Positions 49,145-58,815 of a stretch of DNA of 64,000 nt are shown here, in pieces; position 1 is the stretch's first letter; each line of letters starts with the position of its first letter. A model generated the notes under the pieces. That model saw only the letters and a list, made by a program, of their open reading frames with translations. It was not told where the DNA came from and searched no databases. The DNA comes from Aequorivita echinoideorum (GTDB lineage Bacteria; Bacteroidota; Bacteroidia; Flavobacteriales; Flavobacteriaceae). The position numbers and the translations under genes were made by a program. The stretch is from NCBI RefSeq assembly GCF_018476645.1, contig NZ_JAHCTB010000002.1, positions 496,001-560,000 on the forward strand, written 5' to 3'.

Positions 49145-51541
49145 TTGAACAAACTTTTCAGCATCGGGTTTTGGTCTGCCGTGGCCCGTTTTATTCTTCG
49201 CAACCGTACTTTTATATTGATTGCCATTGCGGCGGCTACCCTTGCGCTCGCCTTTCAGTGGAAAAATATGCGGTTTACATACACGGAGGCGAACCTGCTG
49301 CCGGACGACCACCCCATAAATCTGGAATACAATGAATTTCTGAAGCATTTTGGCGAGGAAGGAAATCTGATTGTCATGGGCATACGGGACTCGACACTCT
49401 TTACGCCCGAAAAGTTTACCGCGTGGACGCAACTTTCAAAGGAAATTAATAAGTTTGATGAAGTAGAATTGACACTCTCGCTGGGCAATTTAAAAAAACT
49501 TCAGAAAAACCCCGACACCACGGGGTTTGAGTTGGTGCCATTCATAACGGATTCCATTTTTACAAAGAAAAATCTGGCTGGCTACCAAGATGAACTTTTT
49601 GACAACCTGCCCTTTTACGATGGATTGATCTATAGCCCGGATAAAAAATCGGTGCGGTCTGCCATTTATCTGAAAAAGGATATAGTGAATACTGCCGCGC
49701 GGCGGGATTTCATCATTAATGACCTTATTCCGCTGATTGAAAATTTTGAGGAAAGGACGGGGATTGAGGTGCATACCTCTGGCATGCCTTACATCCGCAC
49801 ATTGAATTCACAAAACATTATCGATGAAATTGGGATGTTTATTGGTGCGGCGCTGCTGGTGACTTCGCTCATCTTTTTCTTCTTTTTCCGTTCGTGGCGC
49901 GCGACTTTTATTTCTATGTGCACGGTGATTATTGGGGTGATGTGGGCGTTCGGTATTTTGGGGCTGCTTCATTATGAAATTACGGTGCTTACGGCATTGA
50001 TTCCGCCGTTGATTATTGTGATTGGTATCCCCAATTGTATTTTTCTCATTAATAAATATCAGCAGGAGATAAAACAGCATGGCAACCAAGCGAAATCGCT
50101 TCAGCGCGTGATTACCAAAGTGGGCAACGCCACGTTGATGACCAACCTTACGACGGCTTCGGGGTTTGCAACGTTTATTTTGGTGAAAAGCCAGCTCTTG
50201 CGGGAATTTGGGATTGTGGCTTCCATCAATATTGTGGCTATTTTCCTATTGAGCCTGTTGATTATCCCCATTGTGTACAGTTATATGAATGTGCCGAAAA
50301 CGAAGCATCTTGAGCACCTCAATAAAACGTGGATCAACGGTTTTGTGAATTGGATAGAACGAATGGTAAAAGAGCGGCGTATCACCATTTATATTTCGGC
50401 TGTCGTGCTGCTATGTGCTAGTATTATTGGTATTTATAACATTCGCGTTTCCGGAAGCTTGATTGAGGATATGCCGAAGAGTGCCGATTTCTTTAAGGAC
50501 ATCCGCTTTTTTGAAAAGGAATATGAAGGTATTATGCCTCTGGAAATTATGGTGGATACGAAGCGAAAAAAGGGCGTGATGACGCTTCCCACCTTAAAAA
50601 GAATTGATGAATTGCAAGACCACATTAAGGAAATACCGGAATTTGCGAAGCCGCTTTCCGTGGTTGAATTGGTGAAATATTCCAAACAGGCGTATTACAA
50701 CAACAATCCGGAATATTATCAATTGCCGAATAGCCAAGAACGCACATTTTTACTTTCGTATGCAAAAAGTAGTGCCGGAAACACCAATTTGTTAAGCAGT
50801 TATGTAGATAGCACGGGTCAGTTTGCGCGTATAACTACCTTTATGAAGGATACTGAAACCGATAGGTTTGAACGTATAGAGGCGAACCTGCACGATGAAA
50901 TTGATAAGGTTTTTCCACCAGAACGTTATAATGTAAGCGTTACGGGAAAAGCGCTCGTTTTTCAAAAGGGGACGCATTATCTGGTGAACAATCTTATTTT
51001 GTCGCTATCGCTCGCCATCGTTTTAATTGCGCTTTTTATGGCGTGGATGTTCCGAAGTGGAAAGATGATTCTTATATCGCTTATCCCGAATTTACTTCCG
51101 CTTATAATAACGGCAGGGTTGATGGGTTTTTTGGGCGTTCCCATTAAACCATCCACGATTTTGGTTTTCAGTATTGCCTTTGGAATTTCGGTGGATGATA
51201 CCATTCACTTTTTGGCAAAATACAGGCAAGAATTGATGGCGAATGATTGGAAAATAAAGAAATCGGTTTACGGTGCGCTCCGCGAGACGGGCGTAAGTAT
51301 GTTTTATACTTCCATTGTGCTTTTCTTTGGATTTTCGGTATTTACCATTTCCAGTTTTGGCGGTACGGTGGCTTTGGGCGCGCTGGTTTCAGCCACACTT
51401 CTATTTGCAATGCTATCAAACCTGTTATTGCTCCCTTCCCTATTGCTTTCTTTGGAACGAAGCATTGCCAATAAGGAAACTATGCGAAAACCTGCGCTGA
51501 AGATTATTCCGGACAATGAGGAAGATGAGGAGGAGCGGTGA
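49145..51541 (+). CDS. RND-family (MMPL) exporter
   Basis: 798 residues from TTG 49145 (MNKLFSIGFWSAVARFILRN); the first ATG (49268) would cut off the first membrane helix. Twelve hydrophobic spans in two halves, each half with a periplasmic loop (about 50-225 and 430-610), is the MMPL plan. Sequences near IVIGIPNCIFLINKY and FGISVDDTIHFLAKYR carry the conserved residues of the proton relay region (the Asp pair in SVDDTIHFL). It may export lipids or hydrophobic compounds across the inner membrane. It is not near the pigment operon and has its own promoter. Confidence 0.87.
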   Translation: MNKLFSIGFWSAVARFILRNRTFILIAIAAATLALAFQWKNMRFTYTEANLLPDDHPINLEYNEFLKHFGEEGNLIVMGIRDSTLFTPEKFTAWTQLSKEINKFDEVELTLSLGNLKKLQKNPDTTGFELVPFITDSIFTKKNLAGYQDELFDNLPFYDGLIYSPDKKSVRSAIYLKKDIVNTAARRDFIINDLIPLIENFEERTGIEVHTSGMPYIRTLNSQNIIDEIGMFIGAALLVTSLIFFFFFRSWRATFISMCTVIIGVMWAFGILGLLHYEITVLTALIPPLIIVIGIPNCIFLINKYQQEIKQHGNQAKSLQRVITKVGNATLMTNLTTASGFATFILVKSQLLREFGIVASINIVAIFLLSLLIIPIVYSYMNVPKTKHLEHLNKTWINGFVNWIERMVKERRITIYISAVVLLCASIIGIYNIRVSGSLIEDMPKSADFFKDIRFFEKEYEGIMPLEIMVDTKRKKGVMTLPTLKRIDELQDHIKEIPEFAKPLSVVELVKYSKQAYYNNNPEYYQLPNSQERTFLLSYAKSSAGNTNLLSSYVDSTGQFARITTFMKDTETDRFERIEANLHDEIDKVFPPERYNVSVTGKALVFQKGTHYLVNNLILSLSLAIVLIALFMAWMFRSGKMILISLIPNLLPLIITAGLMGFLGVPIKPSTILVFSIAFGISVDDTIHFLAKYRQELMANDWKIKKSVYGALRETGVSMFYTSIVLFFGFSVFTISSFGGTVALGALVSATLLFAMLSNLLLLPSLLLSLERSIANKETMRKPALKIIPDNEEDEEER

Positions 51542-51664
51542 TCAGTTTTCAGTTATCAGTTATTAGTTATCAATATTTTGGGATCATTATTGCAGGGCAC
51601 TTTGGTTTTTAAACTGTTGCTATTTTGGATTTTGCCATTTTTCTTTTTTGGAATTTTTTTGAAG

Positions 51665-51672
51665 TATATTTG
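51665..51672 (+). promoter_or_regulatory. -7 element upstream of asnS
   Basis: TATATTTG matches TAnnTTTG, 20 bases before the asnS ATG. The -33 region is T-rich without a clear TTTG at the ideal spacing. Confidence 0.45.
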
Positions 51673-51691
51673 CTCCTCTTAAACAAAAACC

Positions 51692-53134
51692 ATGCAGCAC
51701 AAAACCCTAATTGAACTCATTAACAGCGAACCCTCACACCATGAAATTACCGTACGCGGGTGGGTGCGCTCTTTCCGAAGCAATCGTTTTATTGCATTGA
51801 ATGACGGTTCTACCATAAAAACGCTTCAGTGCGTGGTAGATTTTGAAAATTTTGAGGAAGAAATTCTGAAGAAGATTACCATTGGCGCTGCCGTACAGAT
51901 TACCGGTATTCTGGTTGAGAGCCAAGGCCAGGGACAAACCGTGGAACTTCAAGTTTCCAAAGTGAAGGTTTTGGGCGAAGCAGATCCGGAAGAAGTAAAG
52001 TTGACTATTCTTTCCCCAAAAAGACATACGTTGGAAAAACTGCGCGAGCAGGCGCATTTGCGTGTTCGCACCAATACTTTTGGCGCGGTAATGCGTACCC
52101 GTTCCAAACTTGCCTTTGCCATCCACGAGTATTTTCATAAAAATGGATTTTTCTATATGCACGCCCCAATTATTACGGGAAGTGATGCGGAAGGTGCTGG
52201 CGAAATGTTTCACGTAACGGCACTGGATGCTAAAAATCCACCTTTAACAAAGGATGGAAAAATTGATTACAAAGAAGATTTTTTTGAAAAGGAAACCAAC
52301 CTAACCGTGAGCGGGCAATTGGAGGCTGAAACCTACGCGATGGCTTTGGGAAAGGTGTACACCTTCGGCCCAACTTTCAGGGCAGAAAACAGTAATACCA
52401 GCAGGCATTTGGCTGAATTCTGGATGATTGAACCGGAGGTCGCTTTCAATGACTTGGATGCAAATATGGATCTTGCGGAAGATTTCATAAAATATGTGAT
52501 AAAATATGCGCTGGATAATTGCGCTGATGATCTGGAATTTCTGGAAAACAGATTGCTGGAAGAAGAAAAAAGCAAACCGCAAGACGAGCGCAGCGCTATG
52601 AAATTGCGTGAAAAGCTTCAGTTTGTGCTGGAAAATAACTTTAAAAGGGTGAGCTACACCGAAGCTATTGATATCTTAAAAAATTCAAACCCAAATAAAA
52701 AGAAGAAATTCAAATATATAATTGAAGAATGGGGCGCAGATTTGCAAAGTGAACACGAGCGTTTTCTGGTTGAAAAACATTTTAAATGCCCCGTAATTCT
52801 TTTCGATTACCCCGCAAAAATCAAAGCTTTCTATATGCGTTTGAATGATGACGGCAAGACGGTACGCGCTATGGACGTGCTTTTTCCGGGCATTGGTGAG
52901 ATTGTAGGCGGATCGCAGCGTGAGGAGCGTTACGATGTGCTTAAGGAGAAAATGGAAGCTATGGACATAAGCGCCGAAGAGCTTTATTGGTACTTGGATT
53001 TAAGGAAATTTGGTACTGCAACACACAGCGGTTTCGGTTTAGGTTTTGAGCGTTTGGTGCAATTTGCTACCGGGATGGGTAACATTCGCGATGTGATTCC
53101 CTACCCGCGAACGCCGGGAAATGCTGAGTTTTAA
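51692..53134 (+). CDS. asnS: Asparaginyl-tRNA synthetase
   Basis: 480 residues. An OB-fold anticodon-binding domain ([23 protein letters not shown]) leads into the class IIb catalytic core: motif 2 [21 protein letters not shown] and motif 3 [29 protein letters not shown]. The insertion is that of AsnRS, not AspRS. Since tRNA-Asn is charged directly, transamidation is not needed for Asn. A terminator follows at 53172-53210; rpoN is next. Confidence 0.97.
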   Translation: MQHKTLIELINSEPSHHEITVRGWVRSFRSNRFIALNDGSTIKTLQCVVDFENFEEEILKKITIGAAVQITGILVESQGQGQTVELQVSKVKVLGEADPEEVKLTILSPKRHTLEKLREQAHLRVRTNTFGAVMRTRSKLAFAIHEYFHKNGFFYMHAPIITGSDAEGAGEMFHVTALDAKNPPLTKDGKIDYKEDFFEKETNLTVSGQLEAETYAMALGKVYTFGPTFRAENSNTSRHLAEFWMIEPEVAFNDLDANMDLAEDFIKYVIKYALDNCADDLEFLENRLLEEEKSKPQDERSAMKLREKLQFVLENNFKRVSYTEAIDILKNSNPNKKKKFKYIIEEWGADLQSEHERFLVEKHFKCPVILFDYPAKIKAFYMRLNDDGKTVRAMDVLFPGIGEIVGGSQREERYDVLKEKMEAMDISAEELYWYLDLRKFGTATHSGFGLGFERLVQFATGMGNIRDVIPYPRTPGNAEF

Positions 53135-53171
53135 TATTCGGGCACCTTTAAAAATTACTAACATTATATTA

Positions 53172-53210
53172 AAACTAGCTGCTGGATTACATTAGTAGCT
53201 GGTTTTTTTT
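53172..53210 (+). terminator. Terminator after asnS
   Basis: AAACTAGCTGCT and AGTAGCTGGTTT pair with two wobbles around GGATTACATT, then a run of eight T. Confidence 0.85.
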
Positions 53211-53236
53211 AACTTTATATGTAGTTAATTCAAGCA

Positions 53237-54697
53237 ATGTTAAAACAGCAACTCAATTTTAAACTTTCACAGAAATTATCTCCACAACAAATACAGTTGA
53301 TGAAGATGATACAGCTTCCCACGCAAGCTTTTGAGCAACGTATTTCTCAGGAATTAGAAGAAAATCCCGCACTTGAAGGCGGTAAGGAAGAGGCAGATAG
53401 TTATGAGGATGAGTTTGACAATAACACGGATGACACCTATGATGAAGGTAATGAAGTAATTGAAACCGAGATAAATGTTGATGATTATTTGAGTGATGAT
53501 GAAGTGCCCAGCTATAAGCTTTCGGCAAATAATTACAGCGCTGATGATGAAGAAAAGCAAATGCCATACGCCGCTGGCACATCATTCAATCAACATTTAC
53601 TTCAGCAATTGAATACTTACAGGCTTGATGAAGAGGAGGAAGAAATTGCAAAATTTTTAGTGGGCAGTGTTGACGAGAGCGGCTATATTCGCAGGGAGTT
53701 GCAGGAAATTGTTGATGATCTTGCTTTTACCCAAAATGTTTACACCACAGAAGATAAAGTAGAAAAAGTGCTGAAAATTGTTCAGGAACTGGATCCAGCC
53801 GGGGTTGCCGCACGCGATTTGCAGGAGTGCCTTTTGCTTCAGCTTGAGAGACGCGAGCCGACTCCTTCGGTTACCTTGGCAATCTCTATTATAGAGGATT
53901 CCTTTGACCACTTCAGCAAAAAACATTACAAAAAATTACTTCAGAAATTTGATATTTCAGAAGAACAGCTTCGCGACGCCATACACGAAATAGAAAGTCT
54001 CAACCCGAAGCCGGGAGGAACCTATTCTGGCAATAATAGAATGGTCGAACACGTAGTTCCAGATTTTGCAATAAAAATTGTGGATGGTGAACTCGATCTT
54101 ACGCTTAATGGTAGAAATGCCCCAGAATTGCACGTTTCTCGTGATTACACCAATATGCTGAAGGGATACAAAGAGTCCAAGGATAAATCGAAATCCCAAA
54201 AGGATGCCGTAATGTTCATTAAACAAAAACTGGACGCCGCAAAGTGGTTTATAGATGCAATCAAACAAAGACAGCAGACGCTTTTTGTGACTATGAATGC
54301 CATTATGCATTATCAGGAAGAGTATTTTTTAAGCGGCGACGAGCGCAAGTTGCGGCCTATGATCTTGAAGGACATCGCGGATAAAATTGGAATGGATGTT
54401 TCAACAGTTTCCCGAGTTGCCAATAGCAAATATGTGGACACGCCCTATGGAACAAAGCTTATTAAGGAATTTTTCAGCGAGTCGATGACAAACGATCAAG
54501 GTGAGGAGGTTTCAACGAAAGAAATAAAGAAAATTTTGGAAATAACAATTTCTGAAGAGAACAAGCGCAAGCCATTAACAGACGACAAACTTGCGAAAAT
54601 TTTGAAGGAAAAGGGGTATCCCATTGCCAGAAGAACCATCGCGAAATACCGGGAACAGTTGGATTTGCCCGTGGCTCGTCTCCGAAAAGAAATTTGA
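53237..54697 (+). CDS. rpoN: RNA polymerase sigma-54 factor
   Basis: 486 residues. Region I (QQLNFKLSQKLSPQQIQLMKMIQLPTQAFEQRI) binds core and activator. An acidic region II follows (about 45-110; EDEFDNNTDDTYDEG). The DNA-binding part has the HTH (DIADKIGMDVSTVSRVANSKYV) and the RpoN box (ARRTIAKYREQL, about 464-475). It directs transcription that needs AAA+ activators. The gene overlaps the PAP2-like gene downstream (TGATG). Confidence 0.96.
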   Translation: MLKQQLNFKLSQKLSPQQIQLMKMIQLPTQAFEQRISQELEENPALEGGKEEADSYEDEFDNNTDDTYDEGNEVIETEINVDDYLSDDEVPSYKLSANNYSADDEEKQMPYAAGTSFNQHLLQQLNTYRLDEEEEEIAKFLVGSVDESGYIRRELQEIVDDLAFTQNVYTTEDKVEKVLKIVQELDPAGVAARDLQECLLLQLERREPTPSVTLAISIIEDSFDHFSKKHYKKLLQKFDISEEQLRDAIHEIESLNPKPGGTYSGNNRMVEHVVPDFAIKIVDGELDLTLNGRNAPELHVSRDYTNMLKGYKESKDKSKSQKDAVMFIKQKLDAAKWFIDAIKQRQQTLFVTMNAIMHYQEEYFLSGDERKLRPMILKDIADKIGMDVSTVSRVANSKYVDTPYGTKLIKEFFSESMTNDQGEEVSTKEIKKILEITISEENKRKPLTDDKLAKILKEKGYPIARRTIAKYREQLDLPVARLRKEI

Positions 54698-55302
54698 TGA
54701 AATTCTTCCTTAAAATTGCCTCATATCTTTTCCATCCACTATTGATGCCGTTGCTTGGTACGGCGCTCTATTACACTGTTACCCCACGATATCTCGAGCC
54801 GGAATTAATACAGGCAAAGCTTTTTGCAATAGCCATAATAACACTCTTTATACCCATAGTTGTATTTTTTCTTTTGAAAAATTTGGGGGTTGTTGAATCT
54901 ATTCATTTAAGGGAAGTAGGTGAGCGAAAATATCCATTAATGATTCAATGTGGGTTACTATTGTTAATCATTAAAATGGTATTTGATCCTTATGATGATC
55001 CAGAACTTTACTATTTCTTTGTGGCTATTTTATTTTCAACATTTAGTGCATTGATCATGGTTTTTTTCAAAATGAAAACCAGTCTTCACCAGATAGGAAT
55101 ATCTGGCGTGCTAATGTTCATAATTGGCCTAAGTGTACACTTTAAAGTAAATCTCTTAATATCTATAAGTGTATTACTTTTTGCAAACGGTTGGGTAGCA
55201 TCCTCTAGGTTATCCAGTGATTCTCACAATTATCCGGAGTTGATTTTAGGTTTACTCTTGGGAGTTATTCCACAGATAGTAATGCTAAATTTTTGGTTAT
55301 AA
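54697..55302 (+). CDS. PAP2-like membrane protein with degenerate motifs
   Basis: 201 residues from ATG 54697, overlapping the rpoN stop; a TTG three bases up is possible. Six hydrophobic spans. ERKYPLMIQCG, KTSLHQIGISGVLM and SSRLSSDSHNYPELILGLLLG line up roughly with PAP2 phosphatase motifs (KxxxxxxRP, PSGH, SRxxxxxHxxxD), but PSGH is reduced to TSLH and the terminal Asp is Glu. It may be a non-canonical lipid phosphatase or a relative without activity. It is coupled to rpoN and convergent with the barrel gene that follows. Confidence 0.6.
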   Translation: MKFFLKIASYLFHPLLMPLLGTALYYTVTPRYLEPELIQAKLFAIAIITLFIPIVVFFLLKNLGVVESIHLREVGERKYPLMIQCGLLLLIIKMVFDPYDDPELYYFFVAILFSTFSALIMVFFKMKTSLHQIGISGVLMFIIGLSVHFKVNLLISISVLLFANGWVASSRLSSDSHNYPELILGLLLGVIPQIVMLNFWL

Positions 55303-56010
55303 AATGTAAAACATCAGTCCAATTTTTATTGTTCTGAAATCTACTGCCTCGCCATTAACCGTAAAGGCATCTTTGAAGAAAGGATTTATGCTGTACGAGC
55401 CATAAAAGTTAAATGTACTAAAGCCAAAACTTAACGTTGCAGAAAGCCGTAATGGATCAAATTCAGGGATTTTAGTTTGATTTACATTATTATTTGGTTG
55501 CTTGAAGGTTGAGCGATAGTAAAATGCATAGCCTACTCTAAATCCGGCATAAATTCTCCAGAAATTACTTTCTGTTGAAGTGGAAGTACGCCAGCGAAAT
55601 TGAATAGGAGCTTCAACAATTGCCATTGTAAATCTATTTCTGGAAAAATCAATTTCGTCTTCATTCAATACTCTGAAAATCGTATTATCCATAGCGCTTT
55701 CTCCTATGAAAAGATTTTGTCCAAATTGGTCAAAGGCCAAACCAGCGCCAACCGCAATTGCTACGTTTCTTCTTTTATTGATTGGCATATCTCTCGTGAA
55801 TCCTCCTTGAATGCCACCGCTAAGACCGCGGATCCTTACTCCAGAAGGCGCAGAAGATATTAGATTATAGGTAATGCCAATGTAAAATTGATCCTCTCTG
55901 TATAATGAATCAATACCAGCACCAACTCTAATGGTGTCTTGTGAAAAGCTCGCAATGGAGATTAATGCACAAAAAATAAATATGAATTTTTTGAAATGTT
56001 TTTGCCACAT
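55297..56010 (-). CDS. Outer-membrane beta-barrel (porin-family) protein
   Basis: 237 residues. Signal peptide (MWQKHFKKFIFIFCALISIASFSQ), then eight or more amphipathic strands such as DQFYIGITYNLISS, AIAVGAGLAFDQFG, ATLSFGFSTFNFYGSYS and a terminal strand (IKIGLMFYIL). The pattern is OMP_b-brl. It resembles the PorT/porin-family proteins found near TonB-system genes in Flavobacteriia, but PorT identity is not secure. A terminator separates it from exbD, so it has its own transcript. Confidence 0.75.
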   Translation of the reverse strand: MWQKHFKKFIFIFCALISIASFSQDTIRVGAGIDSLYREDQFYIGITYNLISSAPSGVRIRGLSGGIQGGFTRDMPINKRRNVAIAVGAGLAFDQFGQNLFIGESAMDNTIFRVLNEDEIDFSRNRFTMAIVEAPIQFRWRTSTSTESNFWRIYAGFRVGYAFYYRSTFKQPNNNVNQTKIPEFDPLRLSATLSFGFSTFNFYGSYSINPFFKDAFTVNGEAVDFRTIKIGLMFYIL

Positions 56011-56055
56011 ATTAGGATAAAGATAAACGTATTTTTCAAAATATTAGAAACTAAA

Positions 56056-56079
56056 AACGCCTTGAAAATTCAAGGCGTT
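56056..56079 (-). terminator. Terminator of the exbB-exbD operon
   Basis: AACGCCTTGAA and TTCAAGGCGTT pair perfectly with two bases between. On the minus strand TTTTTAG follows, between exbD and the barrel gene. Confidence 0.88.
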
Positions 56080-56102
56080 CAATTAAAAACTTTAACTTTT
56101 AA

Positions 56103-56579
56103 CTATTGACTATCTATTTCATTTCCTGGAGAAGTGATATAGATTATTTTCAACATATTTAGGTCACGTAGTTCCTGCTTAATGTCTGTTACAAGCCCAG
56201 TATTGGTTTCTTCATCAACTTTTAGCGCCACCATTACCCTATCTTGTAATTCAGGCAGAAGCTTTTGACGCGCTTCGGTGAGAGCAAATTTAATATTTGA
56301 AACATCTGTAAATTTATCCCCAATCTGGATTTTACCTTCCTTTCCATATTTGTCCTCATATCTTTCGCTCGGTTTTCCAGCGTAAATATATACAGAACGA
56401 TCTTTTTGAAGCTTTTCAACTTGATCTGCTTTTGGAAGGGTATTTTTCACAAGCAAATTATCATCCCTCAACACGGTTACCACCATAAAAAAGAATAGTA
56501 GCATAAATACAATATCTGGAAGGGATGCCGTAGAAATGGCGGGCAATTCGCTGCTTTTTTTCTTTGTGAATTTTGACAT
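56103..56579 (-). CDS. exbD: ExbD/TolR-family protein (second copy)
   Basis: 158 residues. Basic N-terminus with KKKSSELPAISTASLPDIVFMLLFFFMVVTVLRDDNLLVKNTLP: one membrane span with the proton-binding Asp in SLPDIVFMLL. A periplasmic domain follows. ExbD works with ExbB to turn the proton gradient into motion of TonB. It follows the other ExbD by 11 bases. The two differ in periplasmic length (158 against 207 residues). Confidence 0.9.
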   Translation of the reverse strand: MSKFTKKKSSELPAISTASLPDIVFMLLFFFMVVTVLRDDNLLVKNTLPKADQVEKLQKDRSVYIYAGKPSERYEDKYGKEGKIQIGDKFTDVSNIKFALTEARQKLLPELQDRVMVALKVDEETNTGLVTDIKQELRDLNMLKIIYITSPGNEIDSQ

Positions 56580-56590
56580 ATTAAATTAAA

Positions 56591-57214
56591 TTACGATCCA
56601 GATTTCTTTGGTTCAGCTTCAGATAACTTCTGCGGGAAAAGTTTTTGGATAGTCTCAAGTTTTTCTTTGGCAGATTCCTCATTTCCATTATAGGTTCCTT
56701 CTTCAATCGCTCGATTCACTTCAGTAAACTTCCACCCATACAATCTCTCAGATTCACGATCTCTCAAAACATTGTAAGCTGCAACCAATTCATTTTGGAC
56801 TGCTATATACATTTTGTAAGATGTCAATCGATCGTTCTGCACTGAAATTACAGCTTTATCTGGATTATCTGAAGACGCTGGGTCTCTATCACCCTTGCAG
56901 TAGCTACAATACTCTGGAGAACCTGCAGGTGCACCTCCATTATCTAGAAATTCAACTGCTGCTTGGCGCAAATCTTTAAGCTCCATTAATTCGTCTTCAA
57001 CCAATAATTGATCATTCTTATTAACGTTAACTATAAAGAGATTCTTTTCCTTAATTTTTACCTGTTCATCCGTCGGCGGTTCTTTAGGCGGTAGCTGCCT
57101 AGCAATCCCCTTGTCTTTTTCAATTGTAGTTGTTACCAAGAAAAAGATTAGCAAAAGGAAAGCTATGTCTGCCATAGACCCTGCATTAACTTCAGGTGTT
57201 GATCTTCTTGCCAT
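56591..57214 (-). CDS. exbD: ExbD/TolR-family protein (first copy, extended)
   Basis: 207 residues. RRSTPEVNAGSMADIAFLLLIFFLVTTTIEKDKGIARQLPP is the single span with the Asp in SMADIAFLL. The periplasmic part is longer than usual, with an insertion around GSPEYCSYCKGDRDPASSDNPD holding two Cys in CSYC that could bind metal or make a disulfide. It abuts the 141-residue gene upstream by one base. Two ExbDs per ExbB gives a heteromeric motor. Confidence 0.88.
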   Translation of the reverse strand: MARRSTPEVNAGSMADIAFLLLIFFLVTTTIEKDKGIARQLPPKEPPTDEQVKIKEKNLFIVNVNKNDQLLVEDELMELKDLRQAAVEFLDNGGAPAGSPEYCSYCKGDRDPASSDNPDKAVISVQNDRLTSYKMYIAVQNELVAAYNVLRDRESERLYGWKFTEVNRAIEEGTYNGNEESAKEKLETIQKLFPQKLSEAEPKKSGS

Positions 57215-57639
57215 TATTTTGTTACTTTTTTAATTCCGCTGAAGACCATAGCACCTATGGCCAAAATTGCCATAATGTAAAAAGCATAGAGCCCTGTACC
57301 AACCCATTTTGAGCCACTGGAAGAAAGCATTTCGCCTTCTTGCATTTGCATCGGGGTGCTGTCAGCGAGCACATAGCTAATTGCGACGATAAGCAGAAAT
57401 GCACCTACGGACATTAAGGTTCTTTTGATATTTCCTTCAAAAATTCCTTTTAGTACGAATACTAATACAAACGCAATTACAATAGCAAATATTATGTAGG
57501 CTACGTATAGAAATCCATCTACACCATATCCTGTAGCAGTTACTTCTTCATCTCCTTTAGAGACAATCATTGCCAAAAATATAATCCCGGCAACACTAAG
57601 AAGCAATGCAATTATTTTAATGATTTTGTGTAAAGCCAT
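57214..57639 (-). CDS. Four-span membrane protein of the ExbB-ExbD operon, unknown
   Basis: 141 residues with hydrophobic spans at about 6-25, 44-66, 74-92 and 113-135. No motif was recognised. Between exbB (14 bases upstream) and exbD (one-base overlap) it is always part of the transcript, a layout I recognise in other Flavobacteriia. It may be an accessory part of the motor. Confidence 0.75.
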   Translation of the reverse strand: MALHKIIKIIALLLSVAGIIFLAMIVSKGDEEVTATGYGVDGFLYVAYIIFAIVIAFVLVFVLKGIFEGNIKRTLMSVGAFLLIVAISYVLADSTPMQMQEGEMLSSSGSKWVGTGLYAFYIMAILAIGAMVFSGIKKVTK

Positions 57640-57653
57640 TTTTATCTAAATGT

Positions 57654-58472
57654 TTATGCGTTTGGAGTTCTGTTTTTGTAATCGAATAACATATCGATCA
57701 AAGTAATGGAAGCATCTTCCATACTGTTTACGATGCTATCAATTTTTGCAATGATATAATTGTAAAATATTTGTAGGATAATAGCAACGATCAAACCGAA
57801 TACTGTCGTCAAAAGTGCCACTTTAATACCACCAGCAACAAGAGATGGGTTCATATCGCCAGCTGCTTGAATTTGGTCAAATGCCAGGATCATACCAATT
57901 ACAGTACCCATGAAACCAAGCATAGGCGCCAATGCAATAAACAGGGAAATCCAAGAAACGTTTTTCTCTAATTGACCCATTTGCACACCACCATAAGCCA
58001 CAACAGCTTTTTCAGCAATGTCAATTCCTTCATCTGCACGGTCAAGTCCTTGATAATAGATTGAAGCAACCGGACCCTTTGTATTTCGGCAAACTTCTTT
58101 TGCAGCTTCTATGCCACCGCTATTAAGAGCATCTTCTACGTTTTGAGCAAGTTTTTGAGTATTAGTTGTTGAAAGGTTCAAATATATTATTCTCTCAATA
58201 GCAATCGCCAAACCAAGGATTAAACACAAAAGAACAATCCCCATAAATCCAGGTCCACCTTCCACGAAACGCTCTTTTAAATTTTGGTGCCAGCCCTTAT
58301 CAGCAGTTTCGTCCGCAGCAGGTGCAGGCTCATCTTGAATAATTGAAACCGTAGCTGCCGTAACCAGTGCTTGGGAGCTGGTTGACATAGTTTGGGCTGT
58401 TGCAGCATTTGCATTTAATGTGCCTACAAAAACCATTGCGGCCACTGCCATAATAGAAAATAATTTTTTCAT
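57654..58472 (-). CDS. exbB: MotA/TolQ/ExbB proton-channel protein
   Basis: 272 residues with a signal-like N-terminus (MKKLFSIMAVAAMVFVGTLNANAATAQ) and an extra periplasmic stretch. The channel domain follows: GPGFMGIVLLCLILGLAIAIERIIYL, then LGFMGTVIGMILAFDQIQAAGDMNPSLVAGGIKVALLTTVFGLIVAIILQIFYNYI, the TolQ/ExbB signature. It forms the pentameric stator with ExbD. It is the first gene of the four-gene operon ending at the terminator 56056-56079. Confidence 0.93.
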   Translation of the reverse strand: MKKLFSIMAVAAMVFVGTLNANAATAQTMSTSSQALVTAATVSIIQDEPAPAADETADKGWHQNLKERFVEGGPGFMGIVLLCLILGLAIAIERIIYLNLSTTNTQKLAQNVEDALNSGGIEAAKEVCRNTKGPVASIYYQGLDRADEGIDIAEKAVVAYGGVQMGQLEKNVSWISLFIALAPMLGFMGTVIGMILAFDQIQAAGDMNPSLVAGGIKVALLTTVFGLIVAIILQIFYNYIIAKIDSIVNSMEDASITLIDMLFDYKNRTPNA

Positions 58473-58650
58473 TGCTATCGACTTAAAGTTTGTTTTTTAG
58501 TTAAAGGTTTAAAGATATAAAATTATTTAGTTAATCTACAATATTATTATTTGCGAGGGAAAAACAAAGTAACGGGTTCGTTATCGAATTGTTATCAATT
58601 TCAACAAAATCTTAACAGACTGTATCTATGCTGCACAAATTGAATTTTTG

Positions 58651-58738
58651 CAGAGAGGAAGGGATTCGAACCCTCGATACGCTTGTGGCGTATACACACT
58701 TTCCAGGCGTGCGCCTTCGACCACTCGGCCACCTCTCT
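58651..58738 (-). tRNA. tRNA-Ser (anticodon GGA)
   Basis: 88 bases on the minus strand. Acceptor arms AGAGAGG and CCTCTCT; D arm GGCCGAG..; anticodon stem CACGC/GTGTG with loop CTGGAAA gives GGA (Ser, UCC/UCU). A long variable arm (TATACGCCACAAGCGTAT) is the mark of tRNA-Ser. T arm GAGGG-TTCGAAT-CCCTT. Discriminator G; CCA not encoded. Confidence 0.94.
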
Positions 58739-58815
58739 ATTTTTCCATTATAAATGGAAATGGAACGCCAAATATCACAAAAAAATAACGCCATAAAAAA
58801 TTTTGACGGCATAAT

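Noticed and set aside
51541-51575. CAGTTATCAGTTATTAG tandem-like stretch after the RND gene
   Set aside because: Short, decayed and without symmetry; no function can be supported.
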